From the NCBI GenBank assembly GCA_030998015.1, contig JARWMV010000004.1, positions 62,001 to 126,000 of the forward strand: a stretch of 64,000 nt of DNA, read 5' to 3'. A program made the translations under genes and the position numbers. The notes beneath the pieces are model-generated. The model did no database searches. It had not been told where the DNA came from and saw only the letters and a program-made list of their open reading frames with translations. Of the stretch, positions 11,567-24,200 are shown piece after piece (the first letter of the stretch is position 1; each line of letters begins with the position of its first letter). The DNA comes from Ceratorhiza oryzae-sativae (lineage: Eukaryota; Basidiomycota; Agaricomycetes; Cantharellales; Ceratobasidiaceae).

Positions 11567-14500
11567 ATGAAGGCTGGACCGGTATATCATCCGCATCTCA
11601 CAGACGATATTGACCTGGTACTCAAAGTAAGCTCTGGCTCATTGTCGTGTAGTGTCTGCTTTAAATGCATTTCGAATAGCGCCATGCAGCTCCTTCGGAG
11701 GCTTTACAGGCGCGGGACGTTCTTCTGAAACAGATTCAAAATGCAATAACACAGGCGTTTGGTCCACACTACCTTTTGGTTGACCTTACATTTTCGCGTG
11801 CCCATACGATCCTCACGAATATGAGAATCGAGTTGGCGATTGTGGTAATTACCTATCTCTCTGTTCTATTAATGATTTTTAAATAAAATGTCTCCCAGGA
11901 TCGCTTAACTCAGGACGGGGCTCTCCCACCGATCATAGTTACTCCGTATGATCACTTGACCTAACATAATATTCTCTCCTCATCGTTTTTCTATCCAGAA
12001 AACTCGTTGCGGCGCTTCGCGCTCTCAACCTTCAAGTGATCTCGGATCCATCTGCCGCACGTTCGACCGGTCTCTACGTTTCTACTTCACCTTCTGCTTC
12101 TCCATCGACACCCGGAAAGCTGTTGCCCGGCTTACAAATTATACTAAATTATGCGCTTCCATTTGTGTTGACCCGACTTCGACTTTTTGAATGTTATTTC
12201 GCCATTCATCCCAACCTCCCGGCGTTGTTCTCTGCAGTTCGACTATGGCTGGATTCTCATTCTCTGACCAATATCTCTCCAACAAGCCTAGCTTTACTAT
12301 GTATTAGTTATCTTCAGGTATATATCTCGACCTGCTGCTCTCATACAGATGACTCACAAAGACATAGATAACGTTCGGTCTGCCTCATCTACAGCGACGG
12401 GAAGTGGTCGAGGGGATCCGGCAGGACGAATTGCGAATGGCTCTGACCACTGAGGCTGCTCAATGGCGAGTTCAGCCCCTGCCTCTAGGCGAGCTCCTGG
12501 TCGGGTGGCTCAGGTAAAAACACCTGTCTCATTTACATCCTCAACCTAATATGTTTCCTCGTTAGGTACTTTGGCAGAAGATTCCGTTCTAAGCAGAGCG
12601 CAATCTGCATCAAGTCTGGGGGGATCCTTCATTCCCCAAGCACAAGCCCTGCACTCCGAATATACGATCCTTTTGCAAAGAACCATGTATGTGTGTTGGC
12701 GCTTCTTCAGTTTTTTTTTTCGCATTGACATCATATTCACCGGACAATTTCAGAATCATGCAAATTTATCCCCAGCAGACAGTGCACGTTTTGTTAATCT
12801 TGCCAAAACCGCGACGGAGACTCTAGAAAAGGCCCGTCCGTTACGGGAAGTGTTCGGTTCGGGGCTGCCAAACCCTAAATCCCCAAAGATTGGTGTCAAT
12901 CGTCAACTGGCATTGGATATCTGGAACCTGTATGAGGTACGCGTTAGCTATCTTTGTTTGACCGTCTTACGACTTAACTTGACTTGTTCTCCTTCCCAGT
13001 CGAACCAACCCACTCCACAAACTCTCGAGAATAGACGAAAGATCATTCGCTATATCAACAAGCTTTTACGCGAGAACTTTGGGGATACCTACGAGGCAAT
13101 GCAGTTTGGTAGTACCGGGTACGGAGTGGACACGGACAGCAGTGATCTCGACCTCATGATCCGAGTATGCTTAACGCTCAATATTTCATTGCGCCACGTC
13201 TGAGAGTATCTCTAGGATCACGAACTACCAACCGGTTTCCCTCCGAACATAGGCAGTCTTGCTCGTAAGCTTGAGTCTAAATTTTCATTAAGCAAGCGTT
13301 GCTCATACTCTTTGCGTTAGCTATTTATGATGTTCGGTATGTAGGCCCCAGTCTATCCTCCACAAAATTGCTCACTGGAGACCAGTGTATCGGCAAGGTG
13401 CTGCGGAAGGCTGGATTTGTCGATATTCTTGCTATACCTACCGCTTCGGTGCCAATTGGTGGGTCGAACAACACTACGGATCGAGAACTCACGCTCATGC
13501 TTCACCTTCTCTTCACCAGTCAAATGTCGAGACCGATACACCAGTATCAAGATTGATATCAACTGCAACGAACTTCTTGGACTCCGTAATACCGAACTCT
13601 TGGCCCACTACTGCAACCTTTATCAACCCCTGAGGCCCTTGATCTTTTTCCTTAAACGCTGGGCCCGATCATACGGCCTGAATGACCCAGGAGCACAGAC
13701 AGGACCACCAGGGTTTAGCAGCTATTGCCTAGCATTGATGACGGTAGCTTACCTCCAGGTAGGTTCGCCAGAACGATACCACTTGTGCAACACTTACGGT
13801 TGGCGGCAACCAGACCCGCAATATACTGCCGTCTGTCCAATCCTGTTTCGATGGTGTCCCAGCCGACCGCGAACAGCATGGTGTTTGGATGAGAGTTAAG
13901 GGGAAACCCTCGTTATGGTGTGACACTAGGTGGAAGGAGGCAAACGAGTGGGTTTGTCCGGACGTTCCTTTAGAGGACGTGGCATATGGCTGGTTTAGGT
14001 GAGGGAGACGATGTCATATGATCGAGCAACTGAGCCTTTTCCTTCCTTTGCTCAATCCCGCCTCAAGCGCCTTGATAGAGCCTTTTGCTAACGTTCTATA
14101 TGTATTGACTACAGGTTCTGGGGGAGTGAGATAGACTACGCTCGTACTGGGGTAGACATTCGGCTTGGCAAAACCTTCGAGCGCGACCAAGAAGGACGAG
14201 CGAACACCCCCACTAGCAAAAAAGGGCGCAAGGGCAAACGAGGAGACAGTGTGACAAATGCTGCGAATGGGCTGAAGGAGATGAAGCTTACCGAGCCAAG
14301 CACACCCACTGTGGAGGCTTCTGTCGAAGTTGGTTCGACTCGAACCCGAAGTGATTCCGTCGCCACCACTGCGGAGTCGGTGCCTATTGGGGTAGGTTAT
14401 TCTAAGTGTTATATGGTTCTTACTAAGCCTAGTATAGACACAAGCGGTACAAGAAGAGTTGAATAACCTTCACGCGGAGATCGAAACTGCTCCAGCGACC

Positions 14501-14873
14501 AACGGGAAGTCCATCCCTCAAGAACAGCCAGCTGTTTGGAAGTCACACGGTATTCTAGTGGTAGATCCGTTCATACGCGTCAAGGTTAGGCATCGAATTT
14601 CTTCATTCAACGATTGAGCTCAATGCATATCTCACTCCATAGAATGTGGCTGGCAATGTCGCACTTTCCCAGATCGAACTGTTCCGGGTGAATTGCAGAC
14701 ATACAACAGAAATGTTGGAGAACGGTTTGCCCCTCGATCGAATCATGGGAGATTTCGCGACGGAACCTCCAAATATTGAACCAGTCCCGTTGCCTCCGCC
14801 GCAACATTTTGGACGAGGTCGTGGAAGGGGCGGAGGGAGAGGCAGGGGTAGAGGAAGAGGAAGAGGTGATTGA
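11567..14873 (+). CDS. Two-module poly(A)/poly(U) polymerase-like nucleotidyltransferase (Cid1/TUT family)
   Basis: Sixteen exons closing to 2,427 nt (808 residues): 11567-11626, 11680-11844, 11899-11945, 11999-12317, 12368-12513, 12566-12686, 12754-12936, 13000-13164, 13216-13264, 13321-13340, 13386-13458, 13520-13758, 13814-13998, 14115-14391, 14438-14584, 14643-14873. The second module (residues ~330-790) is a full non-canonical poly(A)/U polymerase: GS384-385, catalytic DLD at 396-398, third Asp462 in IKIDI, a PAP-associated domain (FWGSEIDYARTGVDIRLG) and HGILVVDPF. The first module (~20-340) has the same order (FGPHYLLVD, later LALLCISYLQ, then ELLVGWLRYFGRRF and IYDPF), but GS reads TF, DLD reads RIE (69-71) and the third Asp is missing, so it should be catalytically dead. 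The tail is RGG-type (GRGRGRGGGRGRGRGRGRGD), likely RNA-binding. Expected role: 3' tailing of RNAs. Confidence 0.8.
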
Positions 14874-15282
14874 TTAGCGGGTGGTTGTATTGGAGCAATC
14901 ACATTCGTCTCCATTCAAGATTCTGCCATAGGTGTCCTGGCTCCGATCGGATACGAATTATGTCGAATATGGATGTTTAACCACCGCATCATACGAAAAA
15001 CGTAAGCTACGGAAGTTACCTAGCCAAGGCGCGACAGTTACAGCAGAATTTGATCACGGTCCCGCGTGCAGACTCCCAGAGGAAATGTCACGTGAGAGAT
15101 GGACTTTATGAATCCTTATTGACCGAGCCACGACCAGCCACCTATGGGGTCAAACAGCTCGATCCTCTTGGTACCTGTATCTGTTTCAACTTCCTTCGTT
15201 CGATTAGATGCAACTTCTCAACGACCAGATCCTCCGACCTCATTTATTCTGGCCTCCGCGTGGGCGGCCAATTAATTAACTC
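14874..15282. other. Intergenic, nothing seen
   Basis: Flank between the polymerase gene and the F-box pair. Only short open stretches without recognisable coding character. Confidence 0.5.
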
Positions 15283-16510
15283 ATGGACGCACACCAAGGG
15301 TAGGACAGGCATCACTACTATTATTCCGATTAAACATTAACGCGAAAATACTCAGTGCATTGCGTATAATCAGCTTGCCGGATGAGGTTATTGAAACAAT
15401 AGCTTCGCAGGACGCATTAGCCCTTCGAGATGTGATGGCATTCTCGTTGACCTGTCCCCAAATCTTCTATGCCACCAAACACCTCACCACTACACCCATC
15501 TACGTTGAAGATGAATCCGGAACAGGTGCTCTAGTCAGTCATCTTGACGATTCGAATATTGGACTTGTACGGTACGTCGACCTATAGAATTGTAGCTGAT
15601 CCGAGAACTCGTCTCACAGTTGCAACAACCTAGGAGCGCCATCATGAATGTTCGATTCACGCTAGTCAACTCAAAATCTTAGAGCGAACAACTGCATCAA
15701 CTTCTATCAAAAATGACTCGTCTGAAATATCTCGCGCTTCGTCGACCCCGCGTTTCATCCAACCTCAAGTTTGCGTATTCAAATCAGGGTCGTAAAAATA
15801 TGTCTTTGTATCCGTTCCCTCTACGCACTAATCATTTCCGAGATGGCTATCTAAGCCTCCTAACTCATATAGAACTCTCAAATCTCTGCATCACTCCCTT
15901 AGCGTTTGTGCATATGACCAAGCTGACTCATCTCAAGCTGTCACTAACTGAATCTCAGGATGGCTATACAGCTTCAGAGTGTCTGGCTCCGATCTCGGCT
16001 GTTGCAAAGTGTCCACTTACAGCGCTTGAGATTGGTCTACACTCGCATTGTGGAAAGGTGGACCCCTTTGAAAGACTCGAAGTCGTTCGACCTTGTGTCT
16101 TCGCTTGGCCCTCCCTCCGGATTCTGAACATTATCAGTGCCCCAAAAGGCTGGACCACAAAGATTCCATCCGACATATTCGTGAGTTTCCGTTTACAACT
16201 GTGAATGGGCATGACTCAAAAGACTCCAGAAATTCGAACAAATGATCGAGGAACTGGCAAAAACTCTCAAATCAGCCGGCCCACTCAGACAGCTATCCCT
16301 AGGTATTGTCCCCAAAGGATCAAGTCATATACCTCCCTTACAATCATACATCCGCATGCACAGGACCCCCACCCGCTATATAGACTCGCCATGACATTTC
16401 GTTCGGCTTGTCCAAAGCTAAAACTTCTTCGGTGTGTGACACCCCTCAAGTCCGGGGAACTTTTGTCTGGAGATACTTATAATCAATCAAGCTGTTATGA
16501 GGTCGCATGA
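15283..16510 (+). pseudogene. F-box protein gene, broken (first of tandem pair)
   Basis: Same structure as the downstream gene at 17113. Exon 1 is 15283-15299 (MDAHQ), exon 2 15356-15571 (ISLPDEVIETIASQDALALR, the F-box), exon 3 from 15634, and a last exon from 16230 after a GTGAGT donor at 16181. An in-frame TAG at 15680-15682 (NSKS stop SEQL) sits where the sister gene reads KSQTQSEQL. No intron of normal length can remove it. Near 16340-16390 the frame also changes: KFEQMIEELAKTL... is in one frame and MTFRSACPKLKLL in another, again against the sister gene. Two independent lesions point to a true pseudogene. Confidence 0.7.
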
Positions 16511-17112
16511 AAGAAAAACCCGAAGATAAGGCTTCTTTGGTATTCGGCATGATCTAAATTCATTAGGTTGTGCCAGACCGGTTGCCTGAAGCCCGAGTTT
16601 TCTTCAAGTTATTTCATATCAGTCCTTTGTTTCTATTCGAATTCAATGCCGTGTTGCCCGTTTTCGTATGCTTGCCCGCCATTTCTTCCACTCTCGTGAA
16701 ATTTTCTAAATCGGTATAAATGCCGATCTTATGCGCCAGAGCACGAAATCTCTCCTTACAGACTCTTATTTGGCATTAGGTGTGTCTCGCATGTGTACCC
16801 GCACTCGATTCACGACGTCATGTGCCGCATCACAAGGTTAGTCAGGGTATCGGAGCGGCAGGTGCCTGACGATCTTCGATGATACTCGATATATGCGCAG
16901 ATAGAAATCGAGATGTCAGTTCATCTGAGGGTCGAGGCTGAGCGGGATCCGATATAACACTGATATACTCATGGTTTTGCGCCCGGAGCTCCCCCATCGA
17001 ACCCTCGCTTACTCGCTTCCCGTTTGTTTGTTAAAGGGCGCACATACGCGTCGTGCAGGCCACGTCGTACCTTACCATCTGCCAAGTTCTGTCCTCAACC
17101 TCAGCCTGAAAG
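16511..17112. other. Intergenic between tandem F-box copies
   Basis: No gene. A TATAAA-like sequence (GGTATAAATGC near 16713) lies about 400 bp upstream of the next start codon; it is too far for a firm promoter call. Confidence 0.4.
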
Positions 17113-18427
17113 ATGGCCATGTTCAAGCAAGTTGCTACTTTGTTTCATTTCAATGGACAATAAAATGACCTGCATGGTGTCAGACATATATCGATATCGT
17201 GCTTGCCGGATGAGGTTCTCGAGCTTATTGCTTCACAGCTTACGCTGAGCTTTCGAGACGTGGTTTCATTTTCGACCACCTCACGAAGAATACACGAAGC
17301 CACCCGATTCTTAGTGTCCCAACCCCTATGTATCGAAGATCCTGATGGTACTGATGTGTTGGAGAAGGAATTATCAAATACCCAACTAGGCCTCGTTCGG
17401 TAAGCCTACTGACAACTCCTCTTGTCTTCCATGATTCATCTGTAGCCGCAACAAAGTTCTGCAGTGATCAACATAAAATTCACGCTGGCGAAATCCCAAA
17501 CACAGAGCGAGCAGCTTCGTCAGCTCCTATTGAGGGCTCCTCGGCTCCGTTACCTTTCCATCCGCCGGCCCGCTCCAGATCCACTCGAAGCCGCTCCTCG
17601 CTTCGAGCCCTCACGGTCTAAAACTTCGAGTCATCCATTCCCACTACGATCCTCACATTTCCAGTCAGCCGGCCCATATTTAAAATGCCTCACCCACCTC
17701 GAGCTGGTCGGACTCAGCATACACCCATTGACATTCTCTTACCTCCCGTGCTTGACCCATCTCAAGCTGTCCTTGTCCGAACAACATGATGCATTCCTCG
17801 CGGCGGAAGCTCTCGGCATTATCGCCTCTGCTAGGACCTGCAGACTCGTGGGCTTAGAAATGTGTATGCATGCTGGATTGGTATTCCGGGAGAGGGTCAA
17901 CGTTCTCAAAGCATGCGTTACTGCATGGCCTGATATCGAGGTCCTCAACTTGTTCAGCACACACAACGGCAGGATCCCAAGCCTGTTTCATCGGTGGCAA
18001 AACCCAGAGGTGAGACATTCCGCCACGCCAATAAATTTCATTCACACCATTTCCAATACAGGACGTCGCCTTGCTAGCCACAGAGCTCGCTAAAACTATT
18101 GAGCCCGCTCAACGCCTAAAAGATTTTGCTCTCGGAATTATCCCCGTCGACGCAAAAGAGATACTCCCGCCTACCCTGACCCCACCTACCCCCAAACCCC
18201 AGGATTCACCTGTTCCGGGCTCGCTAGCTTCGCTTGGCACGATCTTTCGCACCGCCTGTCCATCACTACAGTCCTTCCGATGTCTGGTACCGGTGGCGAA
18301 CCGCACGGGGAAAAGGCCGTTCGCAGAATTCCATGAGGTCGCACGTGCGACGTGGTGTACCAACAGGTGGGAGTGCACAAGGGAGAGCTTGGCCAATGCA
18401 GATCCGGAGATCTTCGGCATGCTCTGA
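17113..18427 (+). CDS. F-box/LRR-like protein, intact (second of tandem pair)
   Basis: Exons 17113-17126, 17184-17399, 17457-18009, 18062-18427 sum to 1,149 nt (382 residues). The F-box is LPDEVLELIASQLTLSFRD with FSTTSRRIHEATRFL following. Leucine-rich segments include LTHLELVGLSIHPL and CLTHLKLSLSEQH. The tail reads SLGTIFRTACPSLQSFRCL. The first intron appears to use a GC donor (GCAAGT at 17127), which gives the same splice phase as the sister copy at 15283; no GT donor in the right phase is available. Expected to be an SCF substrate-recognition subunit with unknown target. The copy upstream is broken, so this is the functional member of the pair. Confidence 0.75.
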
Positions 18428-18622
18428 GAACGACGGCTCGGTCGTGTGAAATGGAACAAAGCGAACAGGGAGCCGGACGCGAAGACCCGGACGCCACGAC
18501 GATCCTTCCGGACGGATTCGGAATGACTTTTGAATACCAAAACTGTATCAATATGCTACTGGATCAAATAAAATACATCGTGGATGGTAGGATCAGAAGC
18601 GACCCTACTATACATGTTTGCT

Positions 18623-20538
18623 CTATGAGCATGTCGACCTAGATCTAGAGTGTTGCCTTTTGTCTCCGCTGCTCAAAGTTACGGACGGAACAGTCCAAGA
18701 TCGAAAGCTGTCGCGACTATTGGTCCTCGGCATTAGCCGTAATTCTGTATAGCCTGTGTGGGTTTGAAGGTTCTCTAATTCATGTTCTTGTAAGGTAGTG
18801 AGGCTGGAAGGATAAGCACAGTATGCTCGAAGGTTGAGGACGATCCTAAACCCCAGGACGTTGGCAATAGCTTGCGGTAGATCACCCTCAGCCAAAGCGG
18901 GAATTGAGAGTTGCCAAGGAACTAACTTACCCATAGTACCATACTTTGGCAAGGCAACCACTAAACACAATGTTAGATAATTGCTGGTTTCTATCGGGAC
19001 TCGTAACGACGTACGGGTAGGAGGCGCAATTGACCACACAAGAAGAGGAAATAGCGTGCACACTGCTCAGACCATCTCAGCGCTGGCAAAAGAGCGACAA
19101 CCATACAGGCTCACAGATGATCCCAACAAAATATTGAAATCCTAGTCGTCGTCACTTAGTAGATACTTCTCAGCATAGAGTGTATGCGCAACTCACCATC
19201 TCTCCATAACGCATCTACGATAGGGACTTCCATTCCATCGGCCGAGTACTGCCATGCACGCACGGCTGTCAAGGCAAATATAACGCTCTATCACAGGACG
19301 TTGTTGCTGCGGCCCTAATACATAATGTGAATAGACGTACCTCGAGAATCAATGGGGGGATCCAGACCGACCAGCTAGAATGTATCATCAGTAGCATTCG
19401 TCATTCATGGGAATCGATGGTTTCGTACAGATATTTCGGTATCTAGGCATACGATTAGAGAGCTGAGATTAATATGATGAGGTTGCATACCGTCGTCCAA
19501 CAAGCGTGTATGAGCCGTCCCTCAAAAGCAATCTAGTTCGTCATGGTCAAGCGCGTGCTGTTTTTCAAGAGTGGGCAACTAACTGTACCTGTAGACGACG
19601 AAGAGTTTGAAATTTAAGCCATATAAGTAAGAGATACACTTACGAGATGTTTGCAGGAGGCTAAAAGACAATATTGTAAAGCTTGTGAGAAAATATAGGA
19701 GGAAGGCTGCTGTCAAGAAAAAACGTAGTTTTCGTTGGTTCCCCCAGAGCGCATGCACCCGCATGAGCATGATCGCTGTGTCAGGCCCCGTCAAATAATG
19801 TATCCCGTGACGGCTTGTTTTGAATCGACTAACCATGAACCTGTGGGGCAACTTTGAATATAATCGTGCGGGGTGTAGTAAATACTCACGGCAGCAAGAA
19901 GAAATAAATTCAAATACCCCTCCACAACGACCCAGACTCGGCAAAACTATGTGCCCAAGTTAGCACCCTCACCAGATCATCCCCTGTCCAATGACCTACT
20001 GTGAGGCTGACATGCATCGTAAGACCTCCTTTTTCTGTGACCGATGAGTATTTTTCGTTTGTTTGCTGTATATACCCAACCTACCATAGATATCAACGGC
20101 AAGCACCGCAGGTGCCTGTGTTTAAACCGTGAAAAACCACGGCTGAAGCCTGAAATTCACTACATACCAGGTATCGATTCTACGTGCAGCCTCTCAGATG
20201 GTTATTTGAATGAGCTGGACCAAGACGTACCACAATGAAGATGATTGACACCGCACCCATCGGTTGAGACCAGATCAGCTCAACCTATCGTGAGCAGTCT
20301 TGATATGCATTGCTTTGTGATTGGGATAGTTAAGTCAGTCTCACCTCGTCTCCAAAGGTGAGAAGGTGATCGTAAACGAGGACGACAAATCCTGCGACTG
20401 AGCGCTTCTCTCAGGCTGAGGGGCTACAAGCAGTCTTGGAAATAAACTTACACGAAAAATGGCTACCGGATTGGGAGCGACGTTAAAATAAGCAAGAAAA
20501 CAGTAGGACTCTTGATACGCACCGACTGGCTGTGACAT
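18623..20538 (-). CDS. DUF6533-type multi-pass membrane protein
   Basis: Minus-strand multi-exon gene starting at ATG 20538 (MSQPVGAYQESYCFLAYF). Ordered DUF6533 blocks follow: VVLVYDHLLTFGDE, then VELIWSQPMGAVSIIFIV, then NRYL, then CRVWVVVEGYLNLFLLAA (near 19940), spliced to IMLMRVHALWGNQRKL and a hydrophobic LTAAFLLYFLTSFTILSF helix. The last exon (to 18623) contains ANVLGFRIVLNLRAYC and a polar Ser/Arg-rich tail. The layout (about seven helices, a conserved R-x-x-A/V-L-W-G-N turn, a cytosolic NLRxY box) is characteristic of the basidiomycete DUF6533 family, which has no established function. Exon boundaries in the middle (19100-19550) were not resolved. The gene is convergent with the F-box gene ending at 18427. 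Confidence 0.7.
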
Positions 20539-21273
20539 GAACAACGATCGTTGATAGCGGAGGTAGAACTGTCCCGGTCATTCTCGGGTTATGGATGGCG
20601 CCTCGATGTTGGGGTGGCCAACGAGAAAAATGTCGACAACCAACTGTTCAAGTACGGGCTGCTTTAACTGGGCCTAGCAGAAGTTGCTTAACACAATTGG
20701 TCTATTTCGTTTGAAATCCCCGTCATATGGGCTTGAGGAGGGCGTACACAAAGGGGGATAGTCATCACACAAAGAGAAGGAACAAATATGATAGTTACGT
20801 GGTTCCGAATAGGTTGTCCTTGATGAGTCCTGAACCTTGCCCAAATGGGCAAAACACGGTGTGGCGCGTGAAAATCACGTGTTTCGGTGTTCCATCCGCC
20901 AAGTCATACACATAACGAGTCTCGCCTATTCGAAACAGCATCTAATGGATCAACCCAACTCATCAGTGTGCAGAGACAAGGTTACCACAGGTTACATAAT
21001 GAGAACATCCAAAAGCTCGCCAAGACTATCCCAACTTTTACGACTATGTTAAGATCCTTACGTAGCGAACAATGTATACCGGACGAGGCGGAGATGTATT
21101 GGTTACACATTGGTCTATTTAATATAGCAAACGCCTAGACAGAACATTATTGGACGATATGCAGTCTTCTTGAATGACGACTACGGGTATACACAAGCCA
21201 ATACATCGTATCATCATAAAATCGTTACAGGGCACCAGTCCAATCATGCCATGCCCTACATCAAAAGACTTAA
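20539..21273. other. Intergenic, nothing recognised
   Basis: Upstream flank of the DUF6533 gene and 3' flank of the channel gene (both minus strand). An 83-codon open stretch at 20887-21138 has no recognisable feature. Confidence 0.4.
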
Positions 21274-24200
21274 TCATGATCTTGGGAACCCACCCGGCAT
21301 CTTTGACTTTCTTGTCTCTGGGTGGTGGAAATAGATCCCGTAGCGGTTTTGGCTCGTCGGCGAGCGTACGATGGACGGAATAGGCGTCGGTGGACTAGCG
21401 CCTCCGTTACTTGCCTCGCCTTCAGTCTGGATGTGCAAAGGCGGTGGACTTCCGCCTTCGTCCGAACTCTCTTCATCTTCGCCCATCCAATCCGAATCGT
21501 CGGGAAGCATGATGATTCCAGTCGCGGGATCGTAGCTCAACCGGTTCCGATGATTCGAACTCGAGCTCCCTTCATCTTGCCATGGGTTCGAACCGGCCTC
21601 ATCGAGCGGAGTCCGAGCGTTGTTGACCGCTTGACTCGATCCACGCGAAGCTTGGGTCGCGTCTTGCCGCCGAGGGCGGCTCGTGTGGCGTTTTCGGAGC
21701 GTGAGGACGACTGCATCGCCCTTGTCGCCCGAACCATCGTCGTTCTCGTGTCCTTCGATAAAGTTGGCGAGGGTCTGTCCTTTCTTGAGCGGAAGCCATG
21801 GTGTAGGGAGGACTCCGGTGAGGGCGGGGTGACCATAGCGTCTGCGTCCAGTACTAAAAGGGGTATTGAGGAAAAATGACTAAAATAGGAAACCAATGAA
21901 ACATACTTGAGTACTCCCCAATACCAATTCGCCATTGGCTGCTGAGACTACCAAGTTCAACCCATCAGCGCCAGATCGAAAAGCTGCAAAGCAATAAACT
22001 TACATAATCTGTTCGTTCATCTTCGGGTGCAACGTACAGCGTCTCATCGTTCTGAGCGTACCGTCGCTTATTCAAATGACTCTGAGAGGCACTAACGGCC
22101 TCGCCTCGCCTCATCCGCGCAACCTCCTCTTCTGTGCCCCTTTGAACTTCGCATACCGCGCTTAAACTGACGAACGTGCTCAACGGAGCACACTCTTTGT
22201 TCATCCACCATGCCCACCAGAGGGTGCCCACGAGCAAGGGACCCATGAGGAATGCGAGGACGTAGGATTGTTTGAGCGTGAAGATTCCAGTCATGAATGT
22301 TTGGAACAGCGTCAGGCCCCACATCAGTCGGCGGAAAGTGATTGGCCACGCTTCGCCACGGGATTCGGCCGGTTTGTAGAAAACTATCCACAACGCCTCA
22401 GCAGATTATGAAAGTATTGGCCAGATGGACTCACCAAACATAAGCTTGTACTTGTAGACGAGATATGCAACTCCGAAGTAAATTGCGCCGAAAATCAGGA
22501 TGAGTGGCTGGATGATACTGTAGATCATCGTTACCACAAAGACCAGGATCGCCAGCGGATACACGGCTCCATAGTTGATCATTGGAGGCGCGTTGAGTTC
22601 GGCGTAATCTAAAATTGGCTTTGTTCGGCTTGCGTGGATAGCCAAAGAACGAGTTGTGACACACCTCGAGGAGTCTCGGTAAACATCTGATAAATCATTC
22701 TCGGCACGATAATCCCGATATTCAAGAGCTGAAGCGGCATGATACCCAGACCTATATCCCTTGCATCAAGCGCTGCACGCGCGCAACCAAAAGGACGAAA
22801 CTCACCTTGAAGCATCACATAACTCAGGAAGAAATGCCTCGCCTGTCCCTTTTGCAGCGCCTGTGCAAGTTTTTCGGGAATCTTGATGGGGGCGTCCGCA
22901 AGTTCACGGACTAGGGCCCAATAGGTCGACACGAGGAGGAAGATGAAGACAACGTTGATGAGGAGGAAAAGGAAGTACCTATAACCACCATGAGGGCGTG
23001 ATACAAGGGTAAAAAAGGATCGGGCTCACTTTTTCAACAACGCGTATTCCGCCCAGCTCCTCGCCTTGTTTCCCTGTAGATACGAAAGTGCCTCGAGCAA
23101 AAACGGCAAAAGGCTGTTCAACGCCGTGACGGACAAACTAGGAAGCGAGTTTTGAACCACAGCTTGGATCCGGGCGTCCTTGTCTACCAGTCTACATAGA
23201 AATATATTTAGACCGCCCCAGAGGCGGAGCAAACCACTCACTTGGCCAACCAGGGCAGAATCTTTTTCATTTCCTCATAACTCAGCAGCGTCGTCAAACT
23301 GGCCATCGGGACGGACCAAAAACCGAGCAGGGCGGCCATGAAACACAAGACCAGGAATTCCCGGAAAAGAGTAGCTGTAAGACAGAAGTTGTTTGTCACG
23401 CCATGATGCATAGAATGAGAAGGAGCATGCCTTTTGGCGAAAGTGGCACATTCGGCCAATAGATATCCCTCGGCTCTGGGGCGGGAACAGTGATGATGTG
23501 CGTCGACGGGAAATTGTGTTCAACCTGTGTGGCAATTTGCTAGCCACACCAATGCATATCAGATCCAGCGTCATCACAAATGCAATCTGTCTACTCACCG
23601 CACTGCTCGTCTGTTCAAACGTTACAAACGCCAAATCCGTCGCTTCAAACTTCCCCAACCGGCGCTTTCGCCTCACAGCTTCGTCCGCCTCTCTAAACTG
23701 CGACTCCAGATACTCCAACGCGTCACCTTTTTTCCAAACCACGAAGGCCGCAACACCGGCCTCTGTCGATGTGGCACCACCAGCCTCGGCAACGCTCCCG
23801 ACTCACGGTCTTCGTTTTGACCGGTGATGCGGGACGAAACGGCGTCTCCTCGGACGTTCATCGATGGGTCGTACGACTCGACGGTGGACGGGTTCCCGAC
23901 GTAACCTGTCCAGGCTTTTTCGAGATTGAGCAGCGCGGCCGTGCGTTTGGCGAGCAGGGTGTCCAGGGATGCGACCTCGCGGCACACGCTGACACTCTCT
24001 ACTCTCAGGCCCATATTTTCAAAGTAATCGGCCAGGGTGCGTTCGCCACGAAGGTGGTGCGGTAGGCGGGTGCACATGACTGTACGAGCTGGGATAGAGT
24101 GCACGAGTTCGAGGGAGGACAGCTGGCGCGCACGGAGGAACCGAGCGTAGTTCCGTGCGCAAAAGCGGAGGGTGAGGCCGGTGAACACGTATGTGAGGAG

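Noticed and set aside
11567..12936. First nucleotidyltransferase module as a separate gene
   Set aside because: No stop or start separates it from the second module; splice phases carry through and the total length is a multiple of three.
15650..15682. Short intron removing the TAG in the upstream F-box copy
   Set aside because: The only GT...AG pair is about 33 nt and breaks the frame; introns here are 48 nt or longer.
21322..21879. 185-codon plus-strand open frame
   Set aside because: Antisense to the last exon of the CSC1-like gene, whose sense translation is clearly the family's acidic tail.
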